In this document: one piece after another, positions 10,088 through 18,983 of the stretch
How the letters are laid out: every line of letters begins with the position of its first letter
How positions within the stretch are numbered: the stretch's first letter is position 1
Assembly (NCBI GenBank): GCA_003280265.1
Contig: QCFJ01000011.1
Location: forward strand, 1 to 36,210
Reading direction: 5' to 3'
Source of the DNA: Prochlorococcus sp. AG-363-G03
Lineage (GTDB): Bacteria; Cyanobacteriota; Cyanobacteriia; PCC-6307; Cyanobiaceae
Length of the DNA stretch: 36,210 nt
Translations under genes and position numbers: made by a program
Notes under the pieces: model-generated
The model's input: only the letters and a program-made list of their open reading frames with translations
Told to the model about the DNA's origin: nothing
Databases searched by the model: none

Positions 10088-11676
10088 TTATAAAGTCACA
10101 GAATGAGCTTCGTTTATTCCTTGCATTGCAAGAATTGAGCCAAGCAACTCAGATGGGATAGGGTCATCGATACTTAAAACCATAACTGCCTCACCTCTAA
10201 CGATCCTTCTTCCTACTTGCATTGAGGCAATATTAACATTGTATTTTCCAAGAAGTGAACCTATCTGACCAATAATTCCAGGCATGTCCCTATGTCTCGT
10301 AAAAAGCATATGTCTACTTGGCACAAAATTTATCGGGTACTCATCAATACTTGTAATACCGAGATCACCATCACCAAAAACAGTACCAGAAACGCTATGT
10401 CCACCTTTGTCGCTAAAACTATCCAACTGTAAAGAGCCTCGAGCAAACTCTGGGCTCAATTCATCCTTAATTTCGACGACATCAATACCGCGTGCTTTTG
10501 CTTCCAATGAAGCGTTTACATAATTAATTTTATCTCCCAATGCACTAGTAAGTAACCCCTTCAAAGTAGCAATAACTAGCGGCTGAGATGGATGTTGAGC
10601 GAATTCTCCCTGCAAACGAACTTCTAATTTTTGAATCTGTCCCCCCTGAAATTTGACTAACTAATAATCCTAACGTCTCCGCAAGTTTTAAATGTGGTTT
10701 AAGACTATCCATTATCTCTGCGCTTAGACCAGGAATATTTACCGCGCTGCGTGCAGGCAAACCCAAAAGAACATCTCTAATTTGTTCTGCAACATCAATA
10801 GCTACATTTTGTTGTGCCTCAACAGTTGAAGCACCTAGATGAGGAGTAAGGACCAAGCCTTTTTTTACAGCGCGTAGAGGAGATTTCTCAGCTAAAGGTT
10901 CTTTTGCATATACATCGATTGCAGCACCTTGTATGACATTTTCTACTAATGCATTAGCTAAATCATTTTCATTAATAATTCCGCCCCTTGCACAATTCAC
11001 CAATCTTGCAGTTGGTTTCATTTTTTCTCAAAAGGTCCATATCAACTAAATTTTCTGTTTCAGGTGTCCTTGGAAGATGAAGGGTTACATAATCAGATTG
11101 CTTGAACAAATCTTCAATATCACTTAGTCGAACCTGCATTTGCTGAGCTCTTTCAGTTGAAACGAAAGGATCAAATCCTATGACTTCCATACCCATTGCA
11201 TTCGCGACCTTTGCTACATGAGATCCAATCTTGCCAAGTCCAACTACTCCTAAAGTTTTCTTATAAAGCTCATTCCCTACATATTTTTTGCGATCCCAAC
11301 CTCCAGAAAACATACTTGCATGTGCTTGAGGAATATTTCTAGATAATGCAAGAATCATTGCCAAAGCATGCTCTGCTGCTGCAATCGTGTTTCCACCTGG
11401 AGAATTTACAACTAAGACACCCTTTTTAGTAGCACTCGGAACATCAACATTATCAACCCCAACTCCAGCTCTACCAATGATTCTTAATTTCTTAGCCTCA
11501 GCAATCACATCTGAGGTAACTTGAGTTCCTGAACGGATCATTAAACCTTCATAATCACTAATAATATTCTTTAACTCATCTATCGAAAGACCTACTTTTT
11601 GGTCAACCTGAGCAACCTGAGTAAGAATATCTATACCTGCTTGATCAATTGAATCAGAAACAAGAACTTTCGTCAT
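10088..11676 (-). pseudogene. serA: D-3-phosphoglycerate dehydrogenase SerA, interrupted by two frameshifts
   Basis: The first enzyme of the phosphorylated serine pathway, split over three frames: 11676-10972, 11021-10545 and 10615-10088. Together they give the full ~528-residue protein: substrate domain (KVLVSDSIDQAGIDIL), Rossmann domain (TLGVVGLGKIGSHVA), VNCARGGIINE, ASB domain, and C-terminal ACT domain (RHRDMPGIIGQIGSLLG). The first break is in a run of six A (T6 on the plus strand at 11021-11026), where five would restore RKMKPTARL. The second is in a run of six G (C6 at 10641-10646), where five would restore SGGQIQKLEVRLQGEF. The total length exceeds a multiple of three by exactly those two bases. 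Protein conservation right up to both breaks argues for sequencing or assembly error or very recent damage. Confidence 0.93.
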
Positions 11677-11780
11677 TAAAGGCGATAAACGTGCCGATCT
11701 GAACTTTAGTGATCTATTTGCTGCTGGCCAGAATTATGTTGAGCAGGATTGAATATCCAAACATTTCAAGGAGCTAATTA

Positions 11781-12347
11781 ATGTCCACATTCGTAATCAT
11801 CTCGAAAGAAAAGGAACCAGTAAAAGAGTTACTTCTCAAATTAAGAGAGGCTCAAACACCTATCCTTAATTGCGATCTTGTAGAACCATTGGATAAACAA
11901 TCTAAGAATGAGGAGTCAAATCTAGACACATCTGAAGAAGTTTTTGCCAATAAATCAAATTTTAATAATATCAAGTTTCTCAATCCGAATCTTGCTCGAA
12001 AAGATCGCCAAAAAACTTTGGCATCATGGTTGATTCCCTTTGGTTTTATTGCAGGTCTAAGCTTTTCTCAAATGACAGATCTTAAAACATTCGCAGACAT
12101 GGGGTTTCCAAATCAATTAGAGAAGCTCTTAGGAGGCATAGTAGGAATGATTTCAGGAGCCCTTGGAAGTTTTTTTTCGGCTGGGGGCATTAGCCAAGAA
12201 ACAAATGATGATTTAAGAGCTATTAGAAAAAAGAGCGAAGGAGGTTGTTGGCTGTTAATTTTAGAATTACCAATAGAGATAGAACCACCTTGGGGGATTC
12301 TAAAAGGAATAGATAGCTTAGAAATTATAACTATAGGCAAAGAGTAA
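11781..12347 (+). CDS. Hypothetical membrane-associated protein of cyanobacterial type
   Basis: 188 residues. The N-terminal third is hydrophilic and acidic. After the conserved-looking NLARKDRQKTLASWLIPFGFIAGLSFSQMTDLKTF come two hydrophobic, glycine-rich stretches (about 80-100 and 117-137, GGIVGMISGALGSFFSAGG), resembling a membrane hairpin. It ends with a mixed segment containing EGGCWLLILELPIEIEPPWG. ATG start. It is divergent from serA. I do not recognise a named family. Confidence 0.7.
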   Translation: MSTFVIISKEKEPVKELLLKLREAQTPILNCDLVEPLDKQSKNEESNLDTSEEVFANKSNFNNIKFLNPNLARKDRQKTLASWLIPFGFIAGLSFSQMTDLKTFADMGFPNQLEKLLGGIVGMISGALGSFFSAGGISQETNDDLRAIRKKSEGGCWLLILELPIEIEPPWGILKGIDSLEIITIGKE

Positions 12348-12494
12348 TTCTAACTTAAATAATATTTAAACAAGGGGAAATGATGTTAAAAGCTAAAACC
12401 TTAGATTTAACATTATATTTATCAAAATCAAGCATTCATTTAAAAGAAAGGTTTAGAATATTCAAATATAAAACGAGAAATTTATTCTCTTTTC

Positions 12495-13283
12495 ATGTAT
12501 CTTCCGAAACAAAAGATTCTATTAAATAGCAATTTTTGCGAAGAGCTAGAGATTTTACTTGATTATGCAGAAAAGGCACTAAACGAGAGAAAACCTATAT
12601 GGTCTCCTTTCGTTTCAGCACAATTAATGGAGGAAGTTAAAAAAAAATTCAATAATTTAAGTGATATAACCCTCTTTTTTGAGGGAGGATTCCCTGGTTC
12701 AGAACGTAAAAGAATATGTTTCATAAGATCTGAACAAGAAATCAACTTTCTGACTTCAAATATTCCCATAAAAGGTATTTATCTAAAAGGAAATTTCCTA
12801 TTCGATAGAGCAAAACAAAATGATTTTAGAGATACCTTGCATGAGCTTGGAGTAGAAGAAGGCGCAATTGGAGACATTTGGTTAATTAGAGATAGAGGTG
12901 CCCAAGCCATTTGCTCGCAAAAATGTGCAGATTTAATTCATAAAAAAATTGGCAAATTACGAGAAGTCGAAATAGCTATCGAAGCGTTAGATCTCAATGA
13001 TATGGAGATCCCTTTTAAGAGACCAGAAAAAATAATTAATACAGTTGAGGCCTCTACACGAATAGACGCAATAGCCTCTGCAGGATTTGGTTTATCGAGA
13101 TCAAAAATAACGACTCAAATCAAGAAAGGCTGCCTGCGACTTAACTGGAGGCTGAATAATCAGCCCAGCAAATCGTTGAAAATTGGAGACCTAATCCATT
13201 TGGAGCACAAAGGTTCACTTAAAATCCTAGATATAGATAAAACAAAAAAGGAACGCTGGAGAATCAAATTACTAAGGCAATGA
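12495..13283 (+). CDS. Photosystem II S4-domain protein (YlmH-like RNA-binding protein)
   Basis: 262 residues. The C-terminal S4 RNA-binding fold is clear around 185-250: ASTRIDAIASAGFGLSRSKIT, IKKGCLRLNW and SKSLKIGDLIHLEHKG. The N-terminal part (LLDYAEKALNERKPIWSPFVS, then FFEGGFPGSERKRICF and GVEEGAIGDIWL) matches the YlmH-type domain seen in the cyanobacterial family annotated as photosystem II S4 domain protein. The family link to PSII is by name and phylogenetic distribution; the biochemical role is not established here. ATG at 12495. Confidence 0.88.
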   Translation: MYLPKQKILLNSNFCEELEILLDYAEKALNERKPIWSPFVSAQLMEEVKKKFNNLSDITLFFEGGFPGSERKRICFIRSEQEINFLTSNIPIKGIYLKGNFLFDRAKQNDFRDTLHELGVEEGAIGDIWLIRDRGAQAICSQKCADLIHKKIGKLREVEIAIEALDLNDMEIPFKRPEKIINTVEASTRIDAIASAGFGLSRSKITTQIKKGCLRLNWRLNNQPSKSLKIGDLIHLEHKGSLKILDIDKTKKERWRIKLLRQ

Positions 13284-13351
13284 TTATTAGGTCCTATTGC
13301 CTGCTAACTTCATTGAGGAACTTAGCAATTGAGGTGAAAACCGATTTGCAA

Positions 13352-13423
13352 GGGCGATTAGCTCAGAGGTAGAGCACTACCTTGACACGGTAGGAGTCAC
13401 TGGTTCGATTCCAGTATCGCCCA
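13352..13423 (+). tRNA. tRNA-Val (anticodon GAC)
   Basis: A 72-base cloverleaf can be drawn by hand. Acceptor GGGCGAT pairs with ATCGCCC, with discriminator A. The D arm contains GCTC-AGAGGTAG-AGC. The anticodon stem CTACC/GGTAG encloses the loop TTGACAC, giving anticodon GAC. The T arm is ACTGG-TTCGATT-CCAGT. No CCA is encoded at the 3' end, so CCA must be added by a nucleotidyltransferase after RNase Z processing. Confidence 0.97.
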
Positions 13424-13487
13424 TTAATCAAATTTTGTTCGCTTAGATATTTGAATAAATAAAAGTAATAGAAAAGATTTAAAATTT

Positions 13488-13634
13488 TTACTTATCAAAC
13501 ATTTGATGAAGCTTAATCCATGTAAGCTCACTCTCACTCTGCTCACCCCCACCAATTAAAGAATACTCACCATTAGTTGATTCTTGTTTTTCTTTTAGTT
13601 TTAACATTTCCACGCCATCAATGTTTGCAGGCAT
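13488..13634 (-). CDS. Candidate 48-residue small protein
   Basis: An ATG-initiated frame of 48 residues reading MPANIDGVEMLKLKEKQEST, a Gly/Glu-rich middle (LIGGGEQSESE) and LTWIKLHQMFDK at the end. It is hydrophilic with an ordered-looking C-terminus. It lies in an otherwise empty 500-base stretch between the tRNA and murD. No clear Shine-Dalgarno. The rest of that stretch (13635-13923) shows nothing I can support. Composition resembles real coding sequence, but no family is recognised. Confidence 0.45.
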   Translation of the reverse strand: MPANIDGVEMLKLKEKQESTNGEYSLIGGGEQSESELTWIKLHQMFDK

Positions 13635-13923
13635 TAAACAGAAGCAAATTCCTTTTCATCAAAACAACTTTTAAAGAATAAAGCCAGAAGTATTAATGAT
13701 TCTTTAATCTTATAAAAATCAAGTTGCAAGATTTATTATTAATTTTTTACCTTTAGGACAGTAAGCATTGTAGTAAAAACGAGTAAATATCTTTGTTTAA
13801 GGATGAAAATAATGCAAGCAAAAAAATATTTTATATTAGAGAGTAGTCAAATTTTTATGCAAGCAGATTCGTCTTAAGCTAGTTAGCAATAGAAAACCTA
13901 TTTACATTCAAATCTAAATTAAA

Positions 13924-15333
13924 TTGTCAAAACAAACACAATCAAATCAAATACATATTGTCCTCGGGCTGGGCAAATCTGGTATAAGTGCAGCTAAGCT
14001 ACTTAAATCAGAGGGCAAGGAAGTTTTAGTGTTAGAAAATAATACAAATGAAAAATTAATAAGTATATCTAATAAGCTAGAATCAGAAGGAATAAGTGTT
14101 ATCTTACTCGATGAACAACTTAATATTAATAATTTCACGCCATGGATAGGTAAAATTGATACTATAATTGTAAGTCCAGGGATAGAATGGGAACATAAAG
14201 TTCTAAAAGAATTAAGAAGCAAAAATATCAATATTCAAGGTGAGGTAGACATGGCTTGGGAAAGATTGAATCATGTTCCTTCAATTGCTATTACTGGCAC
14301 GAATGGCAAAACCACCGTAACAAATATGCTTAATCATGTTCTAAAATCAAATGGTTTAAATACTGATATGGGAGGTAATATTGGAAAGGCATTATCTAAA
14401 ATCGCCTTAGAAAGTATAAACAATCAACACCAACATCTGAACTGGCTAGTTTTAGAATTAAGTAGTTATCAAATTGAAGGTTCTCCAAAAGTACAACCGT
14501 CCATCGGCATATGGACAACATTTACGCCTGACCATTTAGAAAGGCATGGTGATATAGAAACTTATTTCAAAATCAAGCGAAGTTTATTAGAAAAATCATC
14601 CATTCGAATTTATAACTCCGATGACAAATCTTTATCTAGAAAAAGAAAAGAATTACCTCAAGGAATATGGGTTGGGATAGAGGAAAGATCATCCTATAAT
14701 CATCATCCAAGATTCTGGATCGATCAAAAAGGTTATATTTATGAAGAACACAAACAACTATTTCACAACTCGATACTTAAGTTACCCGGAAAACATAACT
14801 TGCAAAACCTTTTACTCGTAACAGCCGCAGCAAGAGAAATAGGTCTTGATCATACATCAATAGCTACAGCCATAAATTCATTTAGAGCAGTACCCCATAG
14901 ATTGGAATATTTAGGAATTACAAAAAATTTAAGTTTTTACAATGACAGCAAAGCTACTAATTTCGACTCTTCAATAACTGGTTTAAGATCCATTCCCTCC
15001 CCGATAATTTTATTAGCTGGCGGCATACAAAAGAAAGGAGATCATCTATCGTGGTTAAAACAAATAAAACAATCTACTAACGGAGTGGTTTTATTTGGAC
15101 TTAGTGCCAAAAACTTACAGAAAGTATTATTAGATTCTTCTTATAAAGGAGAAGTCATTGTCAAACACAATCTAGAAGAGGCGACAATAGCCTCTATTAA
15201 TTTAGCCAGGGAAACAGCTTCCAAAAGCATATTATTATCTCCAGCCTGTGCAAGTTTTGATCAATATCAAAACTACGAAGAAAGAGGTGACCATTTTAAA
15301 GAGCTAGTCAAAAAATATAGAGATACTCAATGA
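13924..15333 (+). CDS. murD: UDP-N-acetylmuramoylalanine--D-glutamate ligase MurD
   Basis: Cytoplasmic peptidoglycan precursor ligase adding D-Glu to UDP-MurNAc-L-Ala. The N-terminal Rossmann-like domain has LGLGKSGISAAKLL; the ATP loop is ITGTNGKTTVTNML (about 123-136). LVLELSSYQIEG, TTFTPDHLERHG and YNDSKATNFDSS are typical Mur ligase motifs, and LLSPACASFDQYQNYEERGDHF ends the C-terminal domain. The length of 469 is normal. Start is TTG at 13924, the only plausible start before the conserved domain. Confidence 0.97.
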   Translation: MSKQTQSNQIHIVLGLGKSGISAAKLLKSEGKEVLVLENNTNEKLISISNKLESEGISVILLDEQLNINNFTPWIGKIDTIIVSPGIEWEHKVLKELRSKNINIQGEVDMAWERLNHVPSIAITGTNGKTTVTNMLNHVLKSNGLNTDMGGNIGKALSKIALESINNQHQHLNWLVLELSSYQIEGSPKVQPSIGIWTTFTPDHLERHGDIETYFKIKRSLLEKSSIRIYNSDDKSLSRKRKELPQGIWVGIEERSSYNHHPRFWIDQKGYIYEEHKQLFHNSILKLPGKHNLQNLLLVTAAAREIGLDHTSIATAINSFRAVPHRLEYLGITKNLSFYNDSKATNFDSSITGLRSIPSPIILLAGGIQKKGDHLSWLKQIKQSTNGVVLFGLSAKNLQKVLLDSSYKGEVIVKHNLEEATIASINLARETASKSILLSPACASFDQYQNYEERGDHFKELVKKYRDTQ

Positions 15334-15428
15334 TCTATTTTTTCCAAGACATATAGATTTGGTCGGAGATCCACCCTTGGGGGATAATTTACGCATGATA
15401 GTTTAAATATATTCCTAAAATTTATACT

Positions 15429-15743
15429 TTGAACAACGACCAGTTTTCACAAAATGCTATAAGTCATAAGGAATTAAATGACTTTTTAATCAGAGCCAGA
15501 AAAAATATATCTTCATTTGATACCTCTGAAAAAAATAAATCGAAGGAAAGTCAAGAATTGATTGATTTGCTTGAAACCTGGACAGAATCAAGTCAAAAGT
15601 TACTCCTAATGATCAGCAAGGAACAAAAAGTTTTAACTGAAAACAGAAGTCCTAAATCTCTGATAGCCTTTGGGGCTATGGGAGCCCATATAAATATGGC
15701 CTTGCAAGCACTCAAAGCAACAGAATCTGACCAAGAAGGTTAA
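15429..15743 (+). CDS. Small cyanobacterial hypothetical protein, helical
   Basis: 104 residues starting at TTG. It is hydrophilic in its first half, then LIDLLETWTESSQKLLLMISKEQKVL and a moderately hydrophobic LIAFGAMGAHINMALQALKA at the end. It looks all-helical with no signal peptide. Same direction as murD and the two small genes that follow, but gaps of about 100 bases leave operon structure uncertain. No family recognised. Confidence 0.65.
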   Translation: MNNDQFSQNAISHKELNDFLIRARKNISSFDTSEKNKSKESQELIDLLETWTESSQKLLLMISKEQKVLTENRSPKSLIAFGAMGAHINMALQALKATESDQEG

Positions 15744-15815
15744 ATATTAGGAAGTTTATTACATAAGAAATTAAAAGAACTAAATGTACTTTTTAAAAAA
15801 TATAATTAAATATAA

Positions 15816-15835
15816 AATCCTTTAAAAAAAGGATT
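15816..15835. repeat. Perfect inverted repeat upstream of the gene at 15852
   Basis: AATCCTTT and AAAGGATT flank an AAAA loop, 16 bases before the next start codon. There is no T run after it, so it is a poor terminator. It may be a leader hairpin or an operator. Only the symmetry is observed. Confidence 0.35.
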
Positions 15836-15851
15836 ATAGGGATATCTTATT

Positions 15852-16274
15852 TTGTCCGAACAAAACCAAAATCCACTTGTTCTCGTTCCAGAGTCAACAG
15901 CTAAATTGATGAAGTCCATATCAGGCGAAAGTATTGGTTCGGTTGATGATTTAATTTATTGTCACCTATATGGAATTGTAGGTGACTGGTACCTTTCAGA
16001 GATATCAGAAGATAGAGAAAAAGCCTTTGGATTTCAAATAATAAATTCTGAACCTGCTTGGGAAATGGATAATTGGTTAACTAATTCCAGCAAATGGGGA
16101 GAAATACCGGTAAAAGCACTGCAAGAACTTGTTAATGAAAAATTTTTAAAAGAAAAAGATATTCGTTTTTTAATTACAAGAGATTTATTTTGGGAACCTA
16201 CAAAGTTCTCAGAAATTAATCTCGATCAAAATACTCTTTTCTATCCAGGTACAACTGATAGAAGTTTATCTTGA
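15852..16274 (+). CDS. Conserved-looking cyanobacterial hypothetical protein
   Basis: 140 residues, soluble, starting at TTG. It is rich in aromatic residues: DDLIYCHLYGIVGDWYLSEI, EPAWEMDNWL, ITRDLFWEPTKFSEI. No catalytic motif, signal or membrane segment is visible. It probably forms a compact alpha/beta domain. Followed after 47 bases by another small acidic-protein gene in the same direction. I do not recognise the family. Confidence 0.65.
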   Translation: MSEQNQNPLVLVPESTAKLMKSISGESIGSVDDLIYCHLYGIVGDWYLSEISEDREKAFGFQIINSEPAWEMDNWLTNSSKWGEIPVKALQELVNEKFLKEKDIRFLITRDLFWEPTKFSEINLDQNTLFYPGTTDRSLS

Positions 16275-16321
16275 ATATATGAAACACTGCATGTCACTTA
16301 CATAAATAGTTTCTAATTAAA

Positions 16322-16567
16322 ATGAAAGAAATAGACCCCAAAAAAGATCCTCTTTATTTATTAACAAAAGCTGTTGAGAGAGGGGATCCTCAAGTTGGAC
16401 AAAAAGTAAAAGATCGACTTGATAAATCAGATGATCCTTCAGAAATGAGATATTTAGAAGGATTACTTATACTACTAGGAGAGAAACCAGGAGAACTAGA
16501 AGATCCACCCGACGTCGAAGATGATCCAGATGAGTATTGGCAAGAGAATGATTACTTTGAGGTTTAA
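16322..16567 (+). CDS. Small acidic hypothetical protein
   Basis: 81 residues, ATG start. An N-terminal helical part (PLYLLTKAVERGDPQVGQKVKDRLDK) is followed by MRYLEGLLILLGEKPG and a strongly acidic tail (EDPPDVEDDPDEYWQENDYFEV). Its last 4 bases overlap the 3' end of the convergent transporter gene. No family recognised. Confidence 0.65.
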   Translation: MKEIDPKKDPLYLLTKAVERGDPQVGQKVKDRLDKSDDPSEMRYLEGLLILLGEKPGELEDPPDVEDDPDEYWQENDYFEV

Positions 16568-17430
16568 ATTAAAGCGATAGCAACTCCAACAAAAGATAAA
16601 AAAGAGTAAAAAATTGTTAATTTATTTATTTCATCTCCCTCTCTCTTTGAAATAAAAAGTGCAAAAACAGGAGAAAGACTTAACAAAGTCCAACCAATAC
16701 CTATAGGCAAAAATTTAAAAACTATTTGTTGAAATAGTATTCCAAAATTAGTACCAATTAAGGTTGATAAAATTAAATTTGAATTCTTATTTTTAGTTAT
16801 TGATCTATTATTTAGAAGCTCAATAAAATCCTTTTTGAAAATGAAAAATAAAAACATCGATGCTGATAAAAGTCTTATTTCAGATGTTTGTAATGGAGTT
16901 AATGTAGAGCTGATCAAAATTATCCTTGATAATAAAGCTGCAAAAACTGCGCAAAATACCGATCCCAATGCGCACAGAATACCAAGAATATTTGTTTCGC
17001 TAGTTCCCTTTTTTTGAAATGTGTTTTGACGTACAATCATCAGTAAAGAAAAAGATACAATTAGAGATCCTATCCATACTCTTTGAGGATATATCTCATT
17101 AATACTGAATGTTCCTAAAGTAGTCGCAATTATTGGTGTTAGTGCTTCAAATGAGAGAGTTTTTCTAGTCCCTATTATTTTCAATGAATTTATGTACAAG
17201 GTATCCCCTATAGAAATACCAACTATTCCACTTATAACCAAAACAAATATAGAGGTTAAATCAGAAACCCAATTTATTGTTAGGGCAACTGGTAAAAAGA
17301 AAATTGAAGCAAGAACATTTTTATAAATATTGATTTGCCTAGGTAGCAAGTTTTTAGATTCTCTACGCCAAACAGAACACGCAAAAGTCCAAGAGAATAC
17401 TGCAGATATAGCCGCGATAAAACCAATCAT
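16564..17430 (-). CDS. EamA/DMT-family membrane transporter
   Basis: 288 residues with about ten hydrophobic helices and two EamA halves. The first half includes VLVISGIVGISIGDTLYINSL, and SFEALTPIIATTLG is a typical EamA repeat end. The second half includes IGTNFGILFQQIVFKFLPIG and WTLLSLSPVFALFISKREGD. Members export or import small metabolites such as amino acids or nucleotides across the plasma membrane; the substrate cannot be told. ATG start at 17430. Confidence 0.85.
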   Translation of the reverse strand: MIGFIAAISAVFSWTFACSVWRRESKNLLPRQINIYKNVLASIFFLPVALTINWVSDLTSIFVLVISGIVGISIGDTLYINSLKIIGTRKTLSFEALTPIIATTLGTFSINEIYPQRVWIGSLIVSFSLLMIVRQNTFQKKGTSETNILGILCALGSVFCAVFAALLSRIILISSTLTPLQTSEIRLLSASMFLFFIFKKDFIELLNNRSITKNKNSNLILSTLIGTNFGILFQQIVFKFLPIGIGWTLLSLSPVFALFISKREGDEINKLTIFYSFLSFVGVAIALI

Positions 17431-17538
17431 ATTTATCTTTTTGGATAAATAAATTTTAAAAGAATTAAATTTTCGTCAATAGTTTACGTAGTTACTAACT
17501 AAAATAAACTTATTTTCTAGTTAACTAACTACTTCTTT

Positions 17539-18285
17539 TCATTCTGGCTTGTTTTTCTTACTATTTAAATTAAGTTTGTCATCACTCCAAACTTCTAATA
17601 CATCAGGGAAGTGCTTCTCCATGCATAAATCGCAAATTCCATGACTAAAACGAATATCTGCAATTTTTGAAAGGTATTTTTCTAAGTGCTGCCACTCTCC
17701 ATCAGAATCCCTAACCTCTTTACAATATGAACAGGTTGTTAAGATACCCTCAGTGTTATGCATATGGGTAAGAGCATCAAGAAGACGAATAGATCTTTTA
17801 CGAAGTTCTAATAAAGTAACAACCTGTCTAGACAATGCCTCCATAATTTGATGCTGTTGACCAGACAAATGTCCAGGCTTTCTATCAATCACGCAGAGAG
17901 TTCCTATTCGCTGATCATTAGGGGTTTGCAATGGAAACCCAGCATACAAACGAATTTTTGGTTCCTCAACCACCAAAGGATTTGATTTAAATCGCTCATC
18001 CAACAAAGCATCCTCAACAATCAACGGCTCAGGGCTTGCAATAGCATGAGCACAAAAAGAAACGTCCCTTGATGTTTCTTTCGTCTCAAACCCACACATT
18101 GATTTAAACCATTGTTTATCTGTATCAACCAGACTCATTAAAGAAATAGGAGCTCCACAAGTCAAAGAAGCAATTTTCGTTATGTCGTCATAACATTGCT
18201 CAGGTTGAGTACCTAAAATTCTATACTCAGCAAGAGCTTTTAATCGCTCTTCTTCTTTGCTTATCTTTGGGGCACCAAAACCCAA
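17539..18285 (-). CDS. GAF-domain protein with a C-terminal cysteine-rich tail
   Basis: 248 residues. A GAF domain occupies about 10-160: ITKIASLTCGAPISLMSLVDTDKQWFKS, SFCAHAIASPEPLIVEDALLDERF, and RLYAGFPLQTPNDQRIGTLCVID. After a short helix comes TCSYCKEVRDSDGEWQHLEKYL and FSHGICDLCMEKHFP. This CxxC...CxxC tail often ends cyanobacterial and proteobacterial response regulators. There is no kinase, cyclase or receiver domain, so it senses or binds a ligand and must signal through a partner. The start is TTG at 18285; the nearby ATG is out of frame. Confidence 0.85.
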   Translation of the reverse strand: MGFGAPKISKEEERLKALAEYRILGTQPEQCYDDITKIASLTCGAPISLMSLVDTDKQWFKSMCGFETKETSRDVSFCAHAIASPEPLIVEDALLDERFKSNPLVVEEPKIRLYAGFPLQTPNDQRIGTLCVIDRKPGHLSGQQHQIMEALSRQVVTLLELRKRSIRLLDALTHMHNTEGILTTCSYCKEVRDSDGEWQHLEKYLSKIADIRFSHGICDLCMEKHFPDVLEVWSDDKLNLNSKKNKPE

Positions 18286-18496
18286 AACATTTTCCTAGCT
18301 ATATAGTTTAAGAATAAGTAATCCTTAGCAATAAAAATGAATCTCTTCTCAATAAGACATAATTAAGTTTTTACAAGAAAACCTTAAAAACTTTAAGAAA
18401 AATCAAAACCAAAAAACTTACTAGTTAATCTACAGAATCTAGCTTTTCGGCCATTTTTTGCTTTTATATAAATCTTATAAGTACTGATATATTCTT

Positions 18497-18778
18497 CTAA
18501 AAGGTTTTTGTAGTCCTAATTTTAAAACTACTTTTAGTTATCAAATTATCATCACTAATATCTAGCCCTTTCACACTAGAGATCTGCCCTTTCAAGCCCT
18601 CTAATTGAAGTTGATCAATCATCTGCTGAATAACCTGGCTTTCTACTAATTTCTGATCAATCATTTCTGGAGTCATTTTCTCAAATAATTTACCTGCTTT
18701 AGAGGCAACCACATCTGATGCATTAGTAATTTTGAGAAGAATCATAATTAAAGCAAAACTTAGAAAATTGAAATTCAA
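18497..18778 (-). CDS. Small hypothetical protein with N-terminal hydrophobic segment
   Basis: 93 residues from TTG 18778; a later ATG (18745, MILLKITNASD) would shorten it. The N-terminus FLSFALIMILL is hydrophobic, like a signal peptide or anchor. The rest is helical: GKLFEKMTPEMIDQKLVES and QVIQQMIDQLQLEGLKGQ, followed by a polar tail. No family recognised. The 211 bases between it and the GAF gene show nothing I can support. Confidence 0.55.
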   Translation of the reverse strand: MNFNFLSFALIMILLKITNASDVVASKAGKLFEKMTPEMIDQKLVESQVIQQMIDQLQLEGLKGQISSVKGLDISDDNLITKSSFKIRTTKTF

Positions 18779-18851
18779 TTCAATTTATTAATAAATAAAT
18801 ATTATATAAATTTATACTTCAGCCAATATTAAAGAATTATGGAAATGTAAT

Positions 18852-18983
18852 TCAACTAAGAATCAATATAAAAATTTGGATTAAGACCAAGCATATAAAA
18901 ATCCAAAGCAATGTCATTCCTATTTTATTGTGGAAGGAACCTTTCTTATAAATTGATGGACCTGACTCACAATCCCTTGTCAT
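18852..18983 (-). CDS. Candidate 43-residue single-span membrane protein
   Basis: The ATG-initiated frame begins MTRDCESGPSIYKKGSFHNK, a polar basic N-terminus. Residues 21-43 form one long hydrophobic helix (IGMTLLWIFICLVLIQIFIL) running to the stop. The positive-then-hydrophobic layout is typical of tail-anchored small membrane proteins. It lies in the 390-base gap before doxX; nothing else in that gap is convincing. No Shine-Dalgarno, as for many genes here. Confidence 0.5.
   Translation of the reverse strand: MTRDCESGPSIYKKGSFHNKIGMTLLWIFICLVLIQIFILILS

Noticed and set aside
10088-11676. Programmed frameshifting in serA
   Set aside because: Neither break has a slippery heptamer with downstream structure, and SerA is not known to use frameshifting; simple homopolymer insertions explain both.
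12380-12529. 49-residue basic frame overlapping the start of the PSII S4 gene, preceded by AAGGGGAA
   Set aside because: Tempting ribosome-binding site, but it overlaps the S4 gene by 35 bases out of frame and its sequence is low-complexity Lys/Phe/Ser; no support beyond the start signal.
13803-13877. 24-residue frame before murD
   Set aside because: Too short and without distinctive composition.
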